From Neodontobutis hainanensis (lineage: Eukaryota > Chordata > Actinopteri > Gobiiformes > Odontobutidae), in NCBI GenBank assembly GCA_024349245.1, contig JALDNG010000775.1:1-64000 (forward strand): a stretch of DNA of 64,000 nt, given 5' to 3'. The position numbers and the translations under genes are program-made. Below, in pieces: positions 11,601 to 22,550 of this stretch. The notes below the pieces were generated by a model, which saw only the letters and a program-made list of their open reading frames with translations, was not told the DNA's origin and did no database searches. Position 1 is the stretch's first letter, and the number at the start of each line of letters is the position of its first letter.

Positions 11601-11906
11601 AAAGTTTAAATTAAACGTTAAAATTTATTTAAAAAAAAAAAAAAAACAGTAATGAGCTGGAAAAAAGTTTTTATGTTATCATTCATATTCTTTGGAAAAT
11701 GGCCAAAAAAACAAAAATTCTGCCAGGGTATGTAATTTTTGAACACAACCGTGTCTGAGCTCAATTTTGAGTGTTATGGCAAAGGCTTTGAATAATTATG
11801 TACATGCACTTTTTTTTTTTTTAATATCTCGAGTATCTACTCACCTGAACAGATTTGTCTTTGAACTCTTTATTGATCTGTGTATTTTTCATTTGAAAAT
11901 CCTCAG

Positions 11907-11996
11907 GTCATCACACTGGAAGGATGGTCAGAAATCATGTATTTTGTCATGGATGCCTTTTCTTTTGGAGTTTTTATTTTTATAGTTGTGACTGTG
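11907..11996 (+). CDS. Cav3-like exon: domain I selectivity filter and S6 start
   Basis: 90-bp exon between CCTCAG and GTAAGT. It encodes VITLEGWSEIMYFVMDAFSF, with the filter glutamate of repeat I, then a hydrophobic S6 start. Frame open and identical in copy B. Confidence 0.92.
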
Positions 11997-12867
11997 GTAA
12001 GTATTCGATTTTTATATTTTACAGAGGCAAAGATATACCCTTAAGCTTTAGTATATACCCTGAAAGCTGTATTTGGCGAAATTTCAAATCAAAGTCAAAA
12101 GAGAAAGAAAAACTAATTCATAATGCCTTTTATTTTGGTGAAAATTTTTGCATACACTGGTTTTTAAATGAACAGCAAAATCAATATCATTAACACCAGA
12201 AAGTGTATACATAGTTCTCACTTGATTGATGAATTCTCACCAACTTGATAGTGTTGCGTTTTAAATCATCAGTTGTGTAAATTTGTTCTACATTCTGTTG
12301 TCGGCGGGTAGATCAGAGACGTGAGAGATTGGGGCACACCTTATTTTTCTTTTAGTTCCCATTTTTGTTACATGTGGTGAGAAATTACTTTTGGACTTAG
12401 GAAAAGAATGGTCGCCTCATTCATGAAGCTTCTTGTGTAGAAATATCTACTTAAACCCTACTTAAGAGGATTTTCACCAAATCTTTTTACATTAACTGAA
12501 AAATGTTCTAAAAGAACAAATCTCAAGAACAGGGTGAAGCCTACAAATGAATGATCTAAGCTACTAAAGGCCATTTGGCAGGGTACAGGTCTCATTACGT
12601 GTCTCTGTCCTGTAGTTCTTAAAGTACAGCCGCTTTCACAGGTGCTCTGGAGTATTTTTTTAAATGACAACGGAAACAAAGCTAACTGCGTACCCCAAGC
12701 TCTCTTTGTGATACTGAAACCCACTGGCCTCTTTTCCCAAACTCAGATACTCATTTGAACACTCCTCAGACTGACATTCACTGAAGCTGTCTGTTTTTTC
12801 TTATTCTTCTTTTACTTCCTGTCTTTTATGTTGTGGTTTTAAAGTGACTGCTCTTCTTTCACATCAG

Positions 12868-13030
12868 CTCGGAGCATTTGTCATGACGAACGTGTGCTGT
12901 AGTGATTAGTACCCAGTTCTCGATGTTCGCGGGCAGCAGCAGCATGAAGAACAAGAAGATAGAATACAAGTTGCAGTTCTTTTAAAAGAACAAGCAACTA
13001 GATTCTTACAAAAGTCTACTTTGAAATGAG
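12868..13030 (+). CDS. Cav3-like exon: domain I S6 end and I-II linker start (frame-broken)
   Basis: Begins LGAFVMTNVC after CATCAG. Copy B continues AVVISTQFS, but this copy lacks two bases (GTGTGCTG instead of GTGTGTGCTG near 12894), giving a stop. Downstream, RIQVAVLLKEQATRFLQK corresponds to the Cav3 linker segment but lies in another frame in copy B as well. Donor ATGAG/GTTAGA. Confidence 0.75.
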
Positions 13031-13265
13031 GTTAGACAGAGACTTAACTGTATTACTGTGTTCTTTGTGTTCATGACCTTACTTTTTCAAATAATATATC
13101 AATAGGGACTTTTAGGAATAGAAAAATACAATGCTGTGTAAATAAATTTGGACATAGCCTCAGAAAGATTATTACAGCTGCTGGTTTATTAGCAGGTGTC
13201 TGAACTACAGTAAAATCACATTTTGAAAAACTGCATCTTTTCAGTTCTTATATTAGGTCCCACAG

Positions 13266-13427
13266 ACGGCCTCCATCTGACAGCGCTCAAATAGAGATCC
13301 GGCGAAAAGTCTATGCCTATTTCAGGGAACACCTCAAAAATATGTTGCCACCGACTGCTTCGACCGAGTGATCCTTTTTGTGAATTTCTTAAGTATTTTT
13401 GTGATCGCTATGGAACATTACCAACAG
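13266..13427 (+). CDS. Cav3-like exon: pre-domain II segment and IIS1
   Basis: From CACAG to GTGAGA. One frame gives IEIRRKVYAYFREHL; a second gives FDRVILFVNFLSIFVIAMEH, which matches Cav3 IIS1. A one-base shift near 13345 separates them in both copies. Copy B additionally lacks CGG/GCG near 60300 and one T of the run at 13373. Confidence 0.75.
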
Positions 13428-14390
13428 GTGAGACACATGGGGGATTCTTAGTTAACCCTTCTATGGAAAGCTACTATTACCAGTGCACATTTTTGAGCAC
13501 ACTAGTACTTCTAGTAGATATTTTGTGTAGTACTAGAGGTACTAGTGACGCTTTTGGACCTCACTGTTGTAGAAAGCTGCTGACCACCTCTATTTAGCCG
13601 ATTGGATTTGAGACAAGATAGACTGAAAGACACAGAATGCATGACTTAGAGCAGAAGATTTATTCACCACAAGACAGGCCTGAGACAGAGAACACTCAAT
13701 ATGCATGTTCAAGTCTCACTAGCGTCTGGAATAGTGCAGCATATGTAGCTGTGAATTGCATCATTGATTGGGCAATGTTGTCTTAACCTTGTAGTTGTTT
13801 GTGTAATCTTTTAAACAAGTTCATTTGGATAGTGTCTGTTGTCATTATCATTTTAAAAGAGTAAACACAAATGTTTTTATAATAAATGGCTTCACCAAAC
13901 CACTAACTATGAATAAAAAGTTCATTCATATTCTCAACTCCCAAAAAACTCCCAAAATTTCCAAATTCTTCCAGGATATGTACTTATGAGCACAAGTGTA
14001 TAATTAGAACTGGTTTGTGGAATACGTCATGGCCACTGTTGATTTGGCACAGAGCAGGCTCATTACATTCCTCACACATGTTGTCTAGTTTCAGTTTCTG
14101 TGGGATTGGTTCTGACCGGGGCTTAAAGTTGGGACAGTGCAGTGATATCATAAACCGTATCATTTATTTGGTTCAGTGTTCCAGGTGTAAATGCTTAAGA
14201 TAATGCAAGAATGCCTGGAAGAATGCAAGATTATTTTAATTATGCACCCTTAAGTTTTAGAAATTTACCTACTTATTTTAAAGCCCATGAAATGAAAATA
14301 TGCACTGAACAGCACAGTATAATACATCTATAAAGTAAATACAAAGATTTATTTCCTGATTTCCTTTTTCCTTTGTGTCTTTTCTCACAG

Positions 14391-14541
14391 CCTCTCTGGT
14401 GGATGAAGTTACTCCTGATCAGTAACATTTTCATCGATGCTATATCTTCTTCACGGAGATGGTGCTCAAGTAAATAATACATTCATTTGATTACTTCAGA
14501 GAGTTTAATAATCTGCTGGACTTCATCATTGTTATTACAAG
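14391..14541 (+). CDS. Cav3-like exon: domain II S2-S3 with shared stop
   Basis: Between CTCACAG and GTAATG. Pieces SLVDEVT, LISNIFIDAI, FFTEMVLK and FREFNNLLDFIIVIT line up with Cav3 II S2-S3 but need two shifts. A TAA follows MVLK directly in frame (about 14471). The stop and shifts are the same in copy B, which favours true inactivation before duplication. Confidence 0.75.
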
Positions 14542-14609
14542 GTAATGTGGGTGTCCTAAATGTAATCTAAAGAATTGTCCCACAACGCTGAAGGTTCTTT
14601 GTGTACCAG

Positions 14610-14795
14610 TTGTATGGAGCACCTGACGACAGGTGGCAGTATGCTGGCGGTGCTGCATGTCTTTCGTTTGCTTCGTCTAGTGCGCCTCATTATGTCCCAT
14701 CCTAACCTGTGGAAACAAGTTCTAGTGCTGATGAAGACCATGAAAGAGGCCGTTCCACTCTGGTCCCTGTTGCTGCTTTTCATTTTTGTTTTCAG
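14610..14795 (+). CDS. Cav3-like exon: domain II S4-S5, GC donor
   Basis: 186-bp open exon encoding AVLHVFRLLRLVRLIMSHP and then VLVLMKTMKEAVPLWS. The usual first S4 arginine is histidine here and the last is lost, leaving fewer gating charges than typical Cav3. Joining to the next exon as AGT-CTA-CTG (SLLGMHCFG) requires the donor CAG/GCATGT, a GC-AG intron of 74 bp. The same is seen in copy B. Confidence 0.87.
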
Positions 14796-14869
14796 GCATG
14801 TACTTCTCAGAATAGAGAGATAGAGGTTCTACCAGTGCAGGTTTACTGACTATGTCTCTGTTATTCCAG

Positions 14870-14978
14870 TCTACTGGGGATGCACTGCTTTGGGTCAAAA
14901 TTCAACTTTCCCACACAAGATGTGCATAGACGGACAAACTTTGACTCCATCCTGTGGTCGATGCTCACTGTGTTTCAG
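14870..14978 (+). CDS. Cav3-like exon: domain II S5 end and pore loop
   Basis: 109 bp between ATTCCAG and GTGAGC, encoding SLLGMHCFGSKFNF and then NFDSILWSMLTVFQ. The reading frame is open. It matches Cav3 domain II (consensus LGMH-FGCKF). Confidence 0.92.
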
Positions 14979-15676
14979 GTGAGCCTGGTCTGCTTTGTAA
15001 CAGCACTAATTGGGGTCTCTTCCGACTCCAAATACTACTAAGTATTAAAAACATTCAGGCAACCAAATATTCAATCAGTTTAATCCTGAAACATTTTGAG
15101 TATTTGGTAGGTTTGGTTCAGGGATTCATGGAGAACAAAAATATTGATGTTTCAGTGTTTATTTAATTTTATTTATGTGCATTTTTGGCTGGAGGGTCCC
15201 CAGGAGAGAGCAGAAAGTGTCAAGGGTGTATAATAGATCTGTGAGAGTCACTGAAGAGAAACATTCTGCAGAAATTCATGCTATAAGCTGTAACACAGAC
15301 ACACTGATCAAATCAAAAAGAAAAAGGTTAAGGGTGATCAAAATGATTGCAAACAAATAAGACTGTTTGAGAATCCCTTGAATGCTGCATATAATTTGTT
15401 GACCATGGTTTTTGTAATTCTTTAATGGATAAATATAATCCTTTTTATTTACAATTTAGATTTGAGTTGGAAAAGTCAAGGGAAATGTAAAATGTAATTT
15501 CAGGTTGAATTGTCATGGCTTTTAAATGATTGTCTTGTCATTAGTTGTATTGGCAATATGGACATAAAATCTAATAATTTTTATTAAAAGGACCCTAAAA
15601 CCTTCCCTGGAAACTCCCGGAGGCCCCTGCTGATGCACTTTGCGCTCACAACTTTTTGTCTTATTCTCTGATGTAG

Positions 15677-15831
15677 ATTCTGACCCAGGAAGACTGGAAT
15701 TACGTGATGTACAACGGCATGATCACCACCAGCCCCTGGGCATGTTTTTTTTCGTTGCTGTGATAATGCTGGGGAAACATTTACTCCTGAACGTGCTTGT
15801 GAGCATCGTGGTTCGTAATTTCCAAGTTCTG
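15677..15831 (+). CDS. Cav3-like exon: domain II selectivity filter and S6
   Basis: After GATGTAG it encodes ILTQEDWNYVMYNGM and TSPWAC, then VAVIMLGKHLLLNVLVSIVV, up to GTAAGG. A run of eight T (15748 region) breaks the frame; copy B has seven. Cav3 length suggests nine, so the break may be a homopolymer miscall. Confidence 0.88.
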
Positions 15832-16790
15832 GTAAGGACCATTTTTGTTTTCATACATCACTGATGCATAATAATTGATATGCAGTGAGTCAGGGCTGGG
15901 ATATTTGATGTTGATGGGTCCTCCTCAAGAAAATTACAGTCAAAACATCATCTAATTCCCTTTTAGATGATGTTTTAGAGTTTAGCTGAACATTTTGAGT
16001 GGCCCCAACATCAGAGACAGAAGACTTTAAAACAGAAAGGTCAAGGTCAAAAATGTTTTATATTTCCCGCCCTTTGCTCTTTATGCCAATAAAACCACAT
16101 CACATCCACAGTCTCTGTTTTGAGACAAACCCCTTTAACAGGCAGCACCAGCCCCACGGTCCTCCGCTGGGACAGGGTGTGGGGCTAACGGGATGTCTAC
16201 AGTAAATATTTACAGAGCACAGGCCACAGATTTGTGTGCTGCTGGGTTCGGCCGCTGTTTTACACAGTGGCACGTGGTGAGCGTGCAAGAACTCATTGAC
16301 ACGAAGATCATTTAAATATGTTTTTGTCGTAGAAAAAAATAAAATGCATAATTCTGGGCAGAGAAAAGGCAATAGAAAAACGTATAGTGTAATAAGTATT
16401 ACACGGCCCAGTTCCAAATCTAATTTGCTTCAGCATTTTTCAAGATCATTACATTCTGAGAAAGAGTTGAATTCTGAGTATGTCCCCCCAATCATTAATG
16501 CAATGCTCCCTGACAGTAACAGAGATGACAGATTAACAAATTTGTTATTATTACAAAGCCAGTCTCCCCAACCTTTAAAAAAATAAAATGTAAAAATACA
16601 CATTGGACTAAACCTCACAGTACTTTAATACCTGTAATAGTCTTTTAAAAAGGCTACAAATCACACAGTGTTTAAATAGTTTTTATTCAAATTTTTACAT
16701 CTGTAATCTGTTATTTGTAACTTGTGCGCAGTGTGCCTACAGTATAGTGGCTTGATGATGTGTTTGTCTAAAAAAACTCTGTTGTCCTAG

Positions 16791-16854
16791 GCCCATTCCA
16801 TTATCTCACACGAAGACACACAGACTTCAGTGACTTCAGTGAGCAGTAGAAAAC
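16791..16854 (+). CDS. Cav3-like exon: II-III linker (tentative)
   Basis: 64 bp between TCCTAG and GTAAGA, encoding a hydrophilic stretch that starts AHSIISHEDTQTSVTS. Linker sequence is poorly conserved, so the assignment rests on order and splice sites. Its phase does not fit the next exon by one base. Confidence 0.5.
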
Positions 16855-16962
16855 GTAAGATGTGAAAAAGACATTATGAAATACAACTTACTACTTTTAA
16901 TCAAGCTTTAATGTTGATGTAATCTTTTAAATGTCTGTTTTCTTTTTTGATTTTTACTGCAG

Positions 16963-17031
16963 ACACCTCGTTATCCAAAATGGTTCATAGATCATAAGGA
17001 GTGGTCACTCTTCCTGTTTTCTCCAGAACAA
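16963..17031 (+). CDS. Cav3-like exon: end of II-III linker
   Basis: Encodes WFIDHKEWSLFLFSPEQ between CTGCAG and GTAAGC. The WSL-L-FSP motif is the conserved Cav3 segment just before IIIS1. The last base of the window (64000) lies just after the matching exon of copy B. Confidence 0.82.
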
Positions 17032-17039
17032 GTAAGCTT

Positions 17040-18960
17040 AACACAAAAGCAAACACACACAACTGGCATTACAATAATATTTGTATTTATTTATATACCT
17101 GCTGTGTAAGCTATTGTAGACAAGGAGGGTAATAAGGAGAAAGTACTTATTTATTATTGTTACAGTATAGCCCCCTTGCTTTCCAACAAATAGAGAATTA
17201 ATTAATTTAATCCAATCAGAGGAGCAGTTAGGCTTTGTTCTCTCATTGGGTTTAAGTAAAGGCTGAGCAGAACTGGCTGCCAGTGACTCAGGCGTAGGCC
17301 TCAATGAACTTGGAGTTGGTTTTGATGGTCCTGACTCAGACTCGGACAGCTGCAGCTGCAGTAGAACAATACAGCACAGATCCTGCAACAAAACAGGCCT
17401 GGTGGTGATCAAGACGGGGTATATTTGCTATCTTGTTCCCGACCCGCTTCCTCGTGCTCTGTGGCTCTGCCAGCCCCGTGAGAGGTGGTGGTTAAAAAGC
17501 GTGTGTGGTAAAACAGCTGATCTTAGTTAAAGCACAGACTGATGCAGGCATCAGTATGTGCATTTAGAAATTTAGAAATTTAGCATTTAGAAATATTTAA
17601 TATTTAATATTTAAATAATTTGGGCTTGCAGCCTAAAACATTAATAATGAATGAATAATCTACAAACATTATATATATATATATTTTTATCAATGTGCTA
17701 CAGCCAGGACAGCGCATGGCTAAATACAAATGTACATGTTATGATCGAGGCCGAGAAAGTGTAAAGGTTTAGACAAAGATAAAGCAGGGCTTTAGAACAG
17801 AACACAAGTCCTCGGGGCACAGCTGATCAGGAGCTTAGCTCTGTGTTTGGAGGATCAGAAAATTACAGTCCCTAACTCATCGGTGCTACATTCCTCTTCT
17901 CTTCCTAGGCCTGGACCGTCCTGACAGGTGTGACACCTGTCTGCTCTGTCTGTGTGTAATGGCTTCGCTTTGCTTTGAGACCTGCACTACTTTTCAGCGT
18001 AACCATGCTTTAGAGCTTTGTACCGCTGTCTTCCCCCTGAAAATTGGAAAAAGTAGATTTGGAAACTCCTCAATGAACTTCGGTCTTTGCCAGATACCTG
18101 CTTTTTGATCAGGTAGACATTGCCCCATGACTTAAAAGAGACGTGCAGATTGTCTAGCTTTCAGTCTTAGATATAAACAGCTCATAATTAATACGTTTAT
18201 AGTACTTTTAAGTGTGAGCAACAAACAGCATTAAATGTCTTCTAAATAGACACACAAATCAAATCCAAATCAATGCATCAGTTGATCAGATGATTTGGTT
18301 CAACATTTGGTGATTTGAATGGACTCAAATATATTTGGATTTAACTTGAACTTATTTCATCAATTGAAGGTAACTCAAATTTCAATTTCCAGTTAGGAAG
18401 TTGTTCTTCTTCTACTTTGATGTGTTCATGTAATTTTATCTCAGAATGTTGGAACAATAAACAATAACAACAAGGACCAAAATGCGCTCATGTTATATTT
18501 ATTTGATTTTAATGTTATATTAAATAAGTTATTACAGTCAAACTAGCAATAATTAAGCTATTAGCAGCATTTCAAGAAAAGCCGGGCCTGTTTAAAAAAA
18601 GTTAAGTTATGAATGTTCAAAACAGTTGGTATGATATATTCTTAAATGACTTATATAACTTAAATATCTTAAACGTTTCTGTTGATGATGTAAATAACCA
18701 TGTTGACAACTCACCCACAACTCGGACTAGTTTTTGGTGTCTTGAACTTGAAAACTGAGGATTTGAAAGTGCCTTGTACTAAAAAAACTGGTGACTCGAC
18801 TACAACCCTGCTGTTTATTAAAAACACCTTTCACTGTTTTTACTTTTTAATCTGTGAAAGTGCATACTTATATATGCATATCGATAGAAGAGTTTTAATC
18901 TGCAAATGGCAGATAAACTGAATTGAACTGAAGAAGTCACTTTTCCTTTTACAGCTCAGT
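17040..18960. other. Intron without further recognised features
   Basis: AT-rich intron between the II-III linker exon and the IIIS1 exon. It contains a short AT dinucleotide run near 17675 and no recognisable coding exon or clear transposon. Confidence 0.55.
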
Positions 18961-18988
18961 CCTGAGGTAATTGTGTGCTTTTGTTTAG

Positions 18989-19112
18989 GTTCCGTGTTGT
19001 CTGCAATCAGATCAATGCCTCTGTTAAGTTCGCCCACCTCATTCTTTTAGTCGTTGTTCTGAGCTGTATCACCTTGGCTTTGGAAAGACCCAGCATCTCT
19101 GACGGAAGCACG
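18989..19112 (+). CDS. Cav3-like exon: domain III S1
   Basis: From TTTAG to GTGAGA. Encodes FRVVCNQINASVKFAHLILL and then CITLALERPSISDGST, a strong Cav3 IIIS1 match (consensus CITIALERP). Phase differs by one base from the preceding exon. Confidence 0.92.
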
Positions 19113-19220
19113 GTGAGACAAATGCATTCTCAAATACATCTATTTCCCTCAGAACCTGGAAAATATGAGATAGGTTCATATTAGATATATTAGATAAAAA
19201 CTGTATGTCTTTGTCTTTAG

Positions 19221-19289
19221 GAGCGACTTGTCCTGACTTATTGTGACTATGTCTTTACCGGCCTCTTTACACTAGAAATGGTTTTAAAG
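19221..19289 (+). CDS. Cav3-like exon: domain III S2
   Basis: 69-bp open exon between CTTTAG and GTAAAC, encoding ERLVLTYCDYVFTGLFTLEM plus VLK. The acidic residue in S2 (LEM) is kept. Confidence 0.92.
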
Positions 19290-19364
19290 GTAAACAATAT
19301 ACAAGTATTTCTAAAAACATTTTGAGTTATTTTTGATTTGACTCTTACTGTTCTTTAACACCAG

Positions 19365-19539
19365 ATCATAGCCTTGGGTGTGGTGATTGGGAAAGACAGC
19401 TACTGCCATTCCCCCGAGAACGTCCTAGACGGGGTGTTGGTGATAGTGTCTGCAGCTGATGTCATTCTCTCACTGAGTGATCCACTGCACAATAATAGAA
19501 GAATCATGGGGATCCTCAAGGTTCTACGTTACGGGTTGG
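19365..19539 (+). CDS. Cav3-like exon: domain III S3 and start of S4
   Basis: After CACCAG it encodes IIALGVVIGKDSYCHS, then VLDGVLVIVSAADVILS and RIMGILKVLR. Family members continue with several further arginines (RLLRTLRPLR), but here a probable donor (GTCAGT) comes just after KVLRYGL. The S4 sensor is thus shortened by about six to nine residues. Confidence 0.85.
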
Positions 19540-19807
19540 GTCAGTATGTCATAGATGTGAACAAGAGACAAGATTTAAATTTTTCCATCAATAGACAGCT
19601 GTGTTTAACTCCACCATTTAATAACTGTTTCTCAATATTGCCAGGGGTTTGCAAAAATAGTACAGTGGAGTATGTATATTTAGGACGAAACATTCCCCAA
19701 AGTGATCATGACTTGTACTGCCCCTACTCCTCCTAAAGCAGCCAGGCTTTTCAGCGAGTGGCTCTTACATGGCACTTATACATGTTTTGTATGAATTTTT
19801 GTTCCAG

Positions 19808-19934
19808 GGTCCTCAAACACGCAACAAGATTGAAGCTGGCCATGGACGGTCTCCTAGCTTCAGTCAAACCAATTACTAACATTATTATAATCAGTGCTGT
19901 TTTTTTCTTTTTCTATGGAGTCCTTGGTGTGCAG
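19808..19934 (+). CDS. Cav3-like exon: domain III S4-S5 linker and S5
   Basis: Between TTCCAG and GTAAGA. Encodes VLKHATRLKLAMDGLLASVK and then the hydrophobic S5 ending FFFYGVLGVQ. Entry phase is one base off the previous exon's end. Confidence 0.9.
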
Positions 19935-20469
19935 GTAAGATAATTCAACCACACATGAGGCTGAATCTGAATGTCTCAAATAGCTTAGAACACTTAGAAC
20001 ACACAGATGTTTGAGTTCTCACTTTAGTAAGGAAAGGAGCTAAGATAGGAGCTCCACTGCTTCTTTTTAAACCTATGGATGTTCTGAAAGGTTAGGAGCT
20101 TACTGACTTTCCACAATCCACTGCACCACCAGTTGATGCAGTCACTCTGCATCAACTGAAAAAGACACTGCTCTAGAGCTACCACATCTTATGACTGACT
20201 TTTTCAGGATTAGGTGCTTGTTGTAGTCTTTTGTTAGGATGTGTAGTTTTTATTATGTCAATGTGCGTCAATGTTCAACATTCCTGATGAGGTTAGTGGA
20301 ATCAGATGTGTCAAAACCCCGCTGATGCTCCTTTCCTAACTTGACAAGGACACTCCTGACCTCTCACTGTTGACTTTAGGACGTTGTATTCAAAGGTTAA
20401 GGAACAGTATTTGAATTCAGCCAAAGTATTTACCATATCACTGCAACCCTGTGTGCCTTGGTTGACTAG

Positions 20470-20602
20470 CTTTTAAGGAGCCTTTTTCAATTGTGTGGAC
20501 AAAGAATTCGGTATTGTCAGAAGCATCACCAACAAGACCGAATGCCTGATGTCAAACCTAAGCTGGCAAAGAAGAACATTCAATTTCGACAACATTCTCC
20601 AG
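20470..20602 (+). CDS. Cav3-like exon: domain III pore turret
   Basis: Encodes GAFFNCVDKEFG, then TNKTECLMSNLSWQRRTFN and FDNILQ before GTATAA. Cav3 equivalents start LFKGKF; an A appears to be missing at the exon start (TTTTAAGGAG), breaking the frame there. An NKT sequon is visible. Confidence 0.85.
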
Positions 20603-20674
20603 GTATAAACGAGAAGGCTGGAGATAGACTAAACATATTAGTAGTAGTTGTTGAGTAGTTTTGTTTTCTTCCAG

Positions 20675-20764
20675 GCCTTAATGTCACTGTTTGTGATGTA
20701 CTCGAAGGACGGATGGGTGAATATCATGTACGACGGCCTCGGCGCTGTCGGAGAAGACCTTCAG
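20675..20764 (+). CDS. Cav3-like exon: domain III selectivity filter
   Basis: 90-bp open exon between TTCCAG and GTATTA, encoding ALMSLFVMYSKDGWVNIMYD and GLGAVGEDLQ. The filter aspartate typical of T-type repeat III (SKDGW) is present. Confidence 0.95.
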
Positions 20765-21053
20765 GTATTATCACTAAACAAAACGAGACTTAAGGAGGAC
20801 CAGAGGAGACCGAGTCCTCTCTGAAAAGAAAATCCTGTTATAAGGATTGGTGTAGAAAAATAAATATAACATAACAACACTTAAAGAAATCCATGACTCA
20901 ATAAAACTGATAACTATCTTTATTGTTATTAATAAATGTATTTTCTCACTGTATAAGTAACTTATACAAAACACAACCTTAAGCAGGAATAGTTAAAGTG
21001 GATTGGATCACGCTGATCCTTTGTGAATTTATCAGTTGTGTTTTGTTTTTCAG

Positions 21054-21230
21054 CCTGTGACAAACAACAAGACCTGGATGGCTCTGTACTTTCTATCGTT
21101 TATAATAATGAGCATCCTCCTGCTGGACATGTTCATCGGGACCATGGTCGACACATTCAACGAAGTCCAGCAAAACAGAAAATCCAAAGAGGGGACCTCA
21201 CACAGGCGAAAATGACCCTAACACGGAACG
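21054..21230 (+). CDS. Cav3-like exon: domain III S6 and III-IV linker
   Basis: Encodes TWMALYFLSFIIMSILLLDM, then FIGTMVDTFNEVQQNRKS and a basic stretch SHRRK. A TGA follows SHRRK at an AAAA run. One extra A would keep the frame open to the donor (ACG/GTTAGT), so this is a possible miscall. Confidence 0.88.
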
Positions 21231-21319
21231 GTTAGTCACATCTAGGCCACTGAGCCCAGTATTGTAGTGTTTGATTGTGGTTGTTAGGCCTTTTGTTGGT
21301 TTATTTTTATTTTTTACAG

Positions 21320-21459
21320 CGCTATATTACACCCGCTACTCGCGAGTGCGGCGCTTGATCCACACATTGTGCACGAGCCTCATCCTGGAGCTGCTCATGT
21401 CAGGGGTGATCATTTTCAATGTCTTTATCATGATGTTGGAACATTACAATCAGACTCCG
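21320..21459 (+). CDS. Cav3-like exon: domain IV S1
   Basis: Between TTACAG and GTAATG. Encodes YYTRYSRVRRLIHTLCTSLI and then GVIIFNVFIMMLEHYNQ. It closely follows the Cav3 pattern YY-DYS--R-LVHHLCTS and EHYQQ. Confidence 0.94.
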
Positions 21460-21539
21460 GTAATGTCAACCCACTGCCTCAGGAACATCTCTAAACTATA
21501 AGGGCATATTGATTTATTTATTTTTTGTTGTCTGCTTAG

Positions 21540-21649
21540 TACATAGATAATCTCATGGATTACACTTTCTACGGTTTCTTTGCCATCCTCATCATTGACA
21601 TTGTGCTCAAACCTGTGGCGTTTGGCGGACTGAGGTTTATAAATAACAA
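21540..21649 (+). CDS. Cav3-like exon: domain IV S2
   Basis: Between GCTTAG and GTAAGG. Encodes DYTFYGFFAILIIDIVLKPV and AFGGLRFIN. The usual acidic S2 residue appears as IID. Confidence 0.9.
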
Positions 21650-21716
21650 GTAAGGCACATAAATAAGCGCAAGTCTGTTTTGTCAATAGTGTCTAATGTA
21701 ATATGTGAACCTTTAG

Positions 21717-21850
21717 CTGGAATTGTCTGGACCTGCTGGTGCTGGCGATGTCTCTAATCTTCGTCGTACTCACTGTGCTGAACCTGGACGACAAACTTCC
21801 CATTAATCCCAGCCTCATCCGAACCTGCAAAGTGTTCACCCTTGCACAGA
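21717..21850 (+). CDS. Cav3-like exon: domain IV S3 and start of S4
   Basis: Encodes WNCLDLLVLAMSLIFVVLTV, then LPINPSLIRTCKVFTLA before a GTAATA donor. LPINP-LIR matches Cav3 IVS4, but the following arginine/lysine ladder is not here and no convincing next exon carries it. Confidence 0.88.
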
Positions 21851-22007
21851 GTAATACACACATGCAACTTTTTATTCATTTCTAAAAATTCTCATAACTT
21901 TTGGTGCGTTAATGTGGTCCTCAGAATCTCGGGATGTGTTCACATGATTTCAGCTCGTAAGGTCGGAATATATAGCATCGCAGGACTGATGTTTAGACAT
22001 GTTCATG

Positions 22008-22550
22008 TGCATTTCTCAAATACAGAAAGTATTCACAGCGCTTCACTTTTTCTACATTTTGTTAAGTTACATCCTTATTTCAAAATGGATTCAATTTATT
22101 ATTTGCCTCAAAATCCTACAAACTATAGCCCATGATGACAACATGAAAGAAGGTTTGAATTCTTTGCAAATTTATTAAAAATGAAAAACAAAAAGCACAT
22201 GTACATAATTATTTACAGCCAAAACTTTGTTTAAGCTTCGTTGGCCCTAATTACAGCCTCAAGCCTTTTGAGTCTGATGCTATGAGCTGGGCACAACAAT
22301 GTTTGGGCAGTTTCTCCCAGTCTTCTTTGCAGAACCTCTCAAGTTCCATCAGGTTGGATGGTTAGCGTCGGTGCACATCCATTTTCAGATTTCTCCGGAG
22401 GTGTTCAAGGCTGGCTCTGTCTGGATCACTCAAGGATAAGTTTGTAAAATTTTGAGGCAAACAATCAATTTAATCCATTTTGAAATAAGGCTGTAACATT
22501 ACAAAATGTGGAAAGCGAAGCACTGTGAATACTTCACAGATGCACTGTAT
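22008..22550. mobile_element. Non-autonomous Tc1/mariner-like element in a channel intron
   Basis: Outer ends are inverted copies: AAAGTATTCACAGCGCTTCAC near 22026 pairs with GTGAATACTTC preceded by AAGCACT near 22520, and ATTTTGAGG/CCTCAAAAT lie inside. Total about 540 bp. There is no open transposase; the interior probably derives from a larger Tc1/mariner-type element. The insertion lies exactly where the rest of IVS4 and the S4-S5 linker would be expected. Confidence 0.75.

Larger units (their letters stand above)
9372..17032 (+). repeat. Tandem-duplicated segment, copy A
   Basis: This stretch recurs at 56370-64000 in the same orientation, about 46,998 bp downstream, with only small indels, a few substitutions and a 26-bp block (16080-16105) absent from copy B. 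The left breakpoint is inside the LTR at CAATCAAGAGGG. The right end cannot be seen because copy B reaches the window end. The duplicated content is the 3' part of the LTR, the flank and the first nine visible channel exons. Confidence 0.93.
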
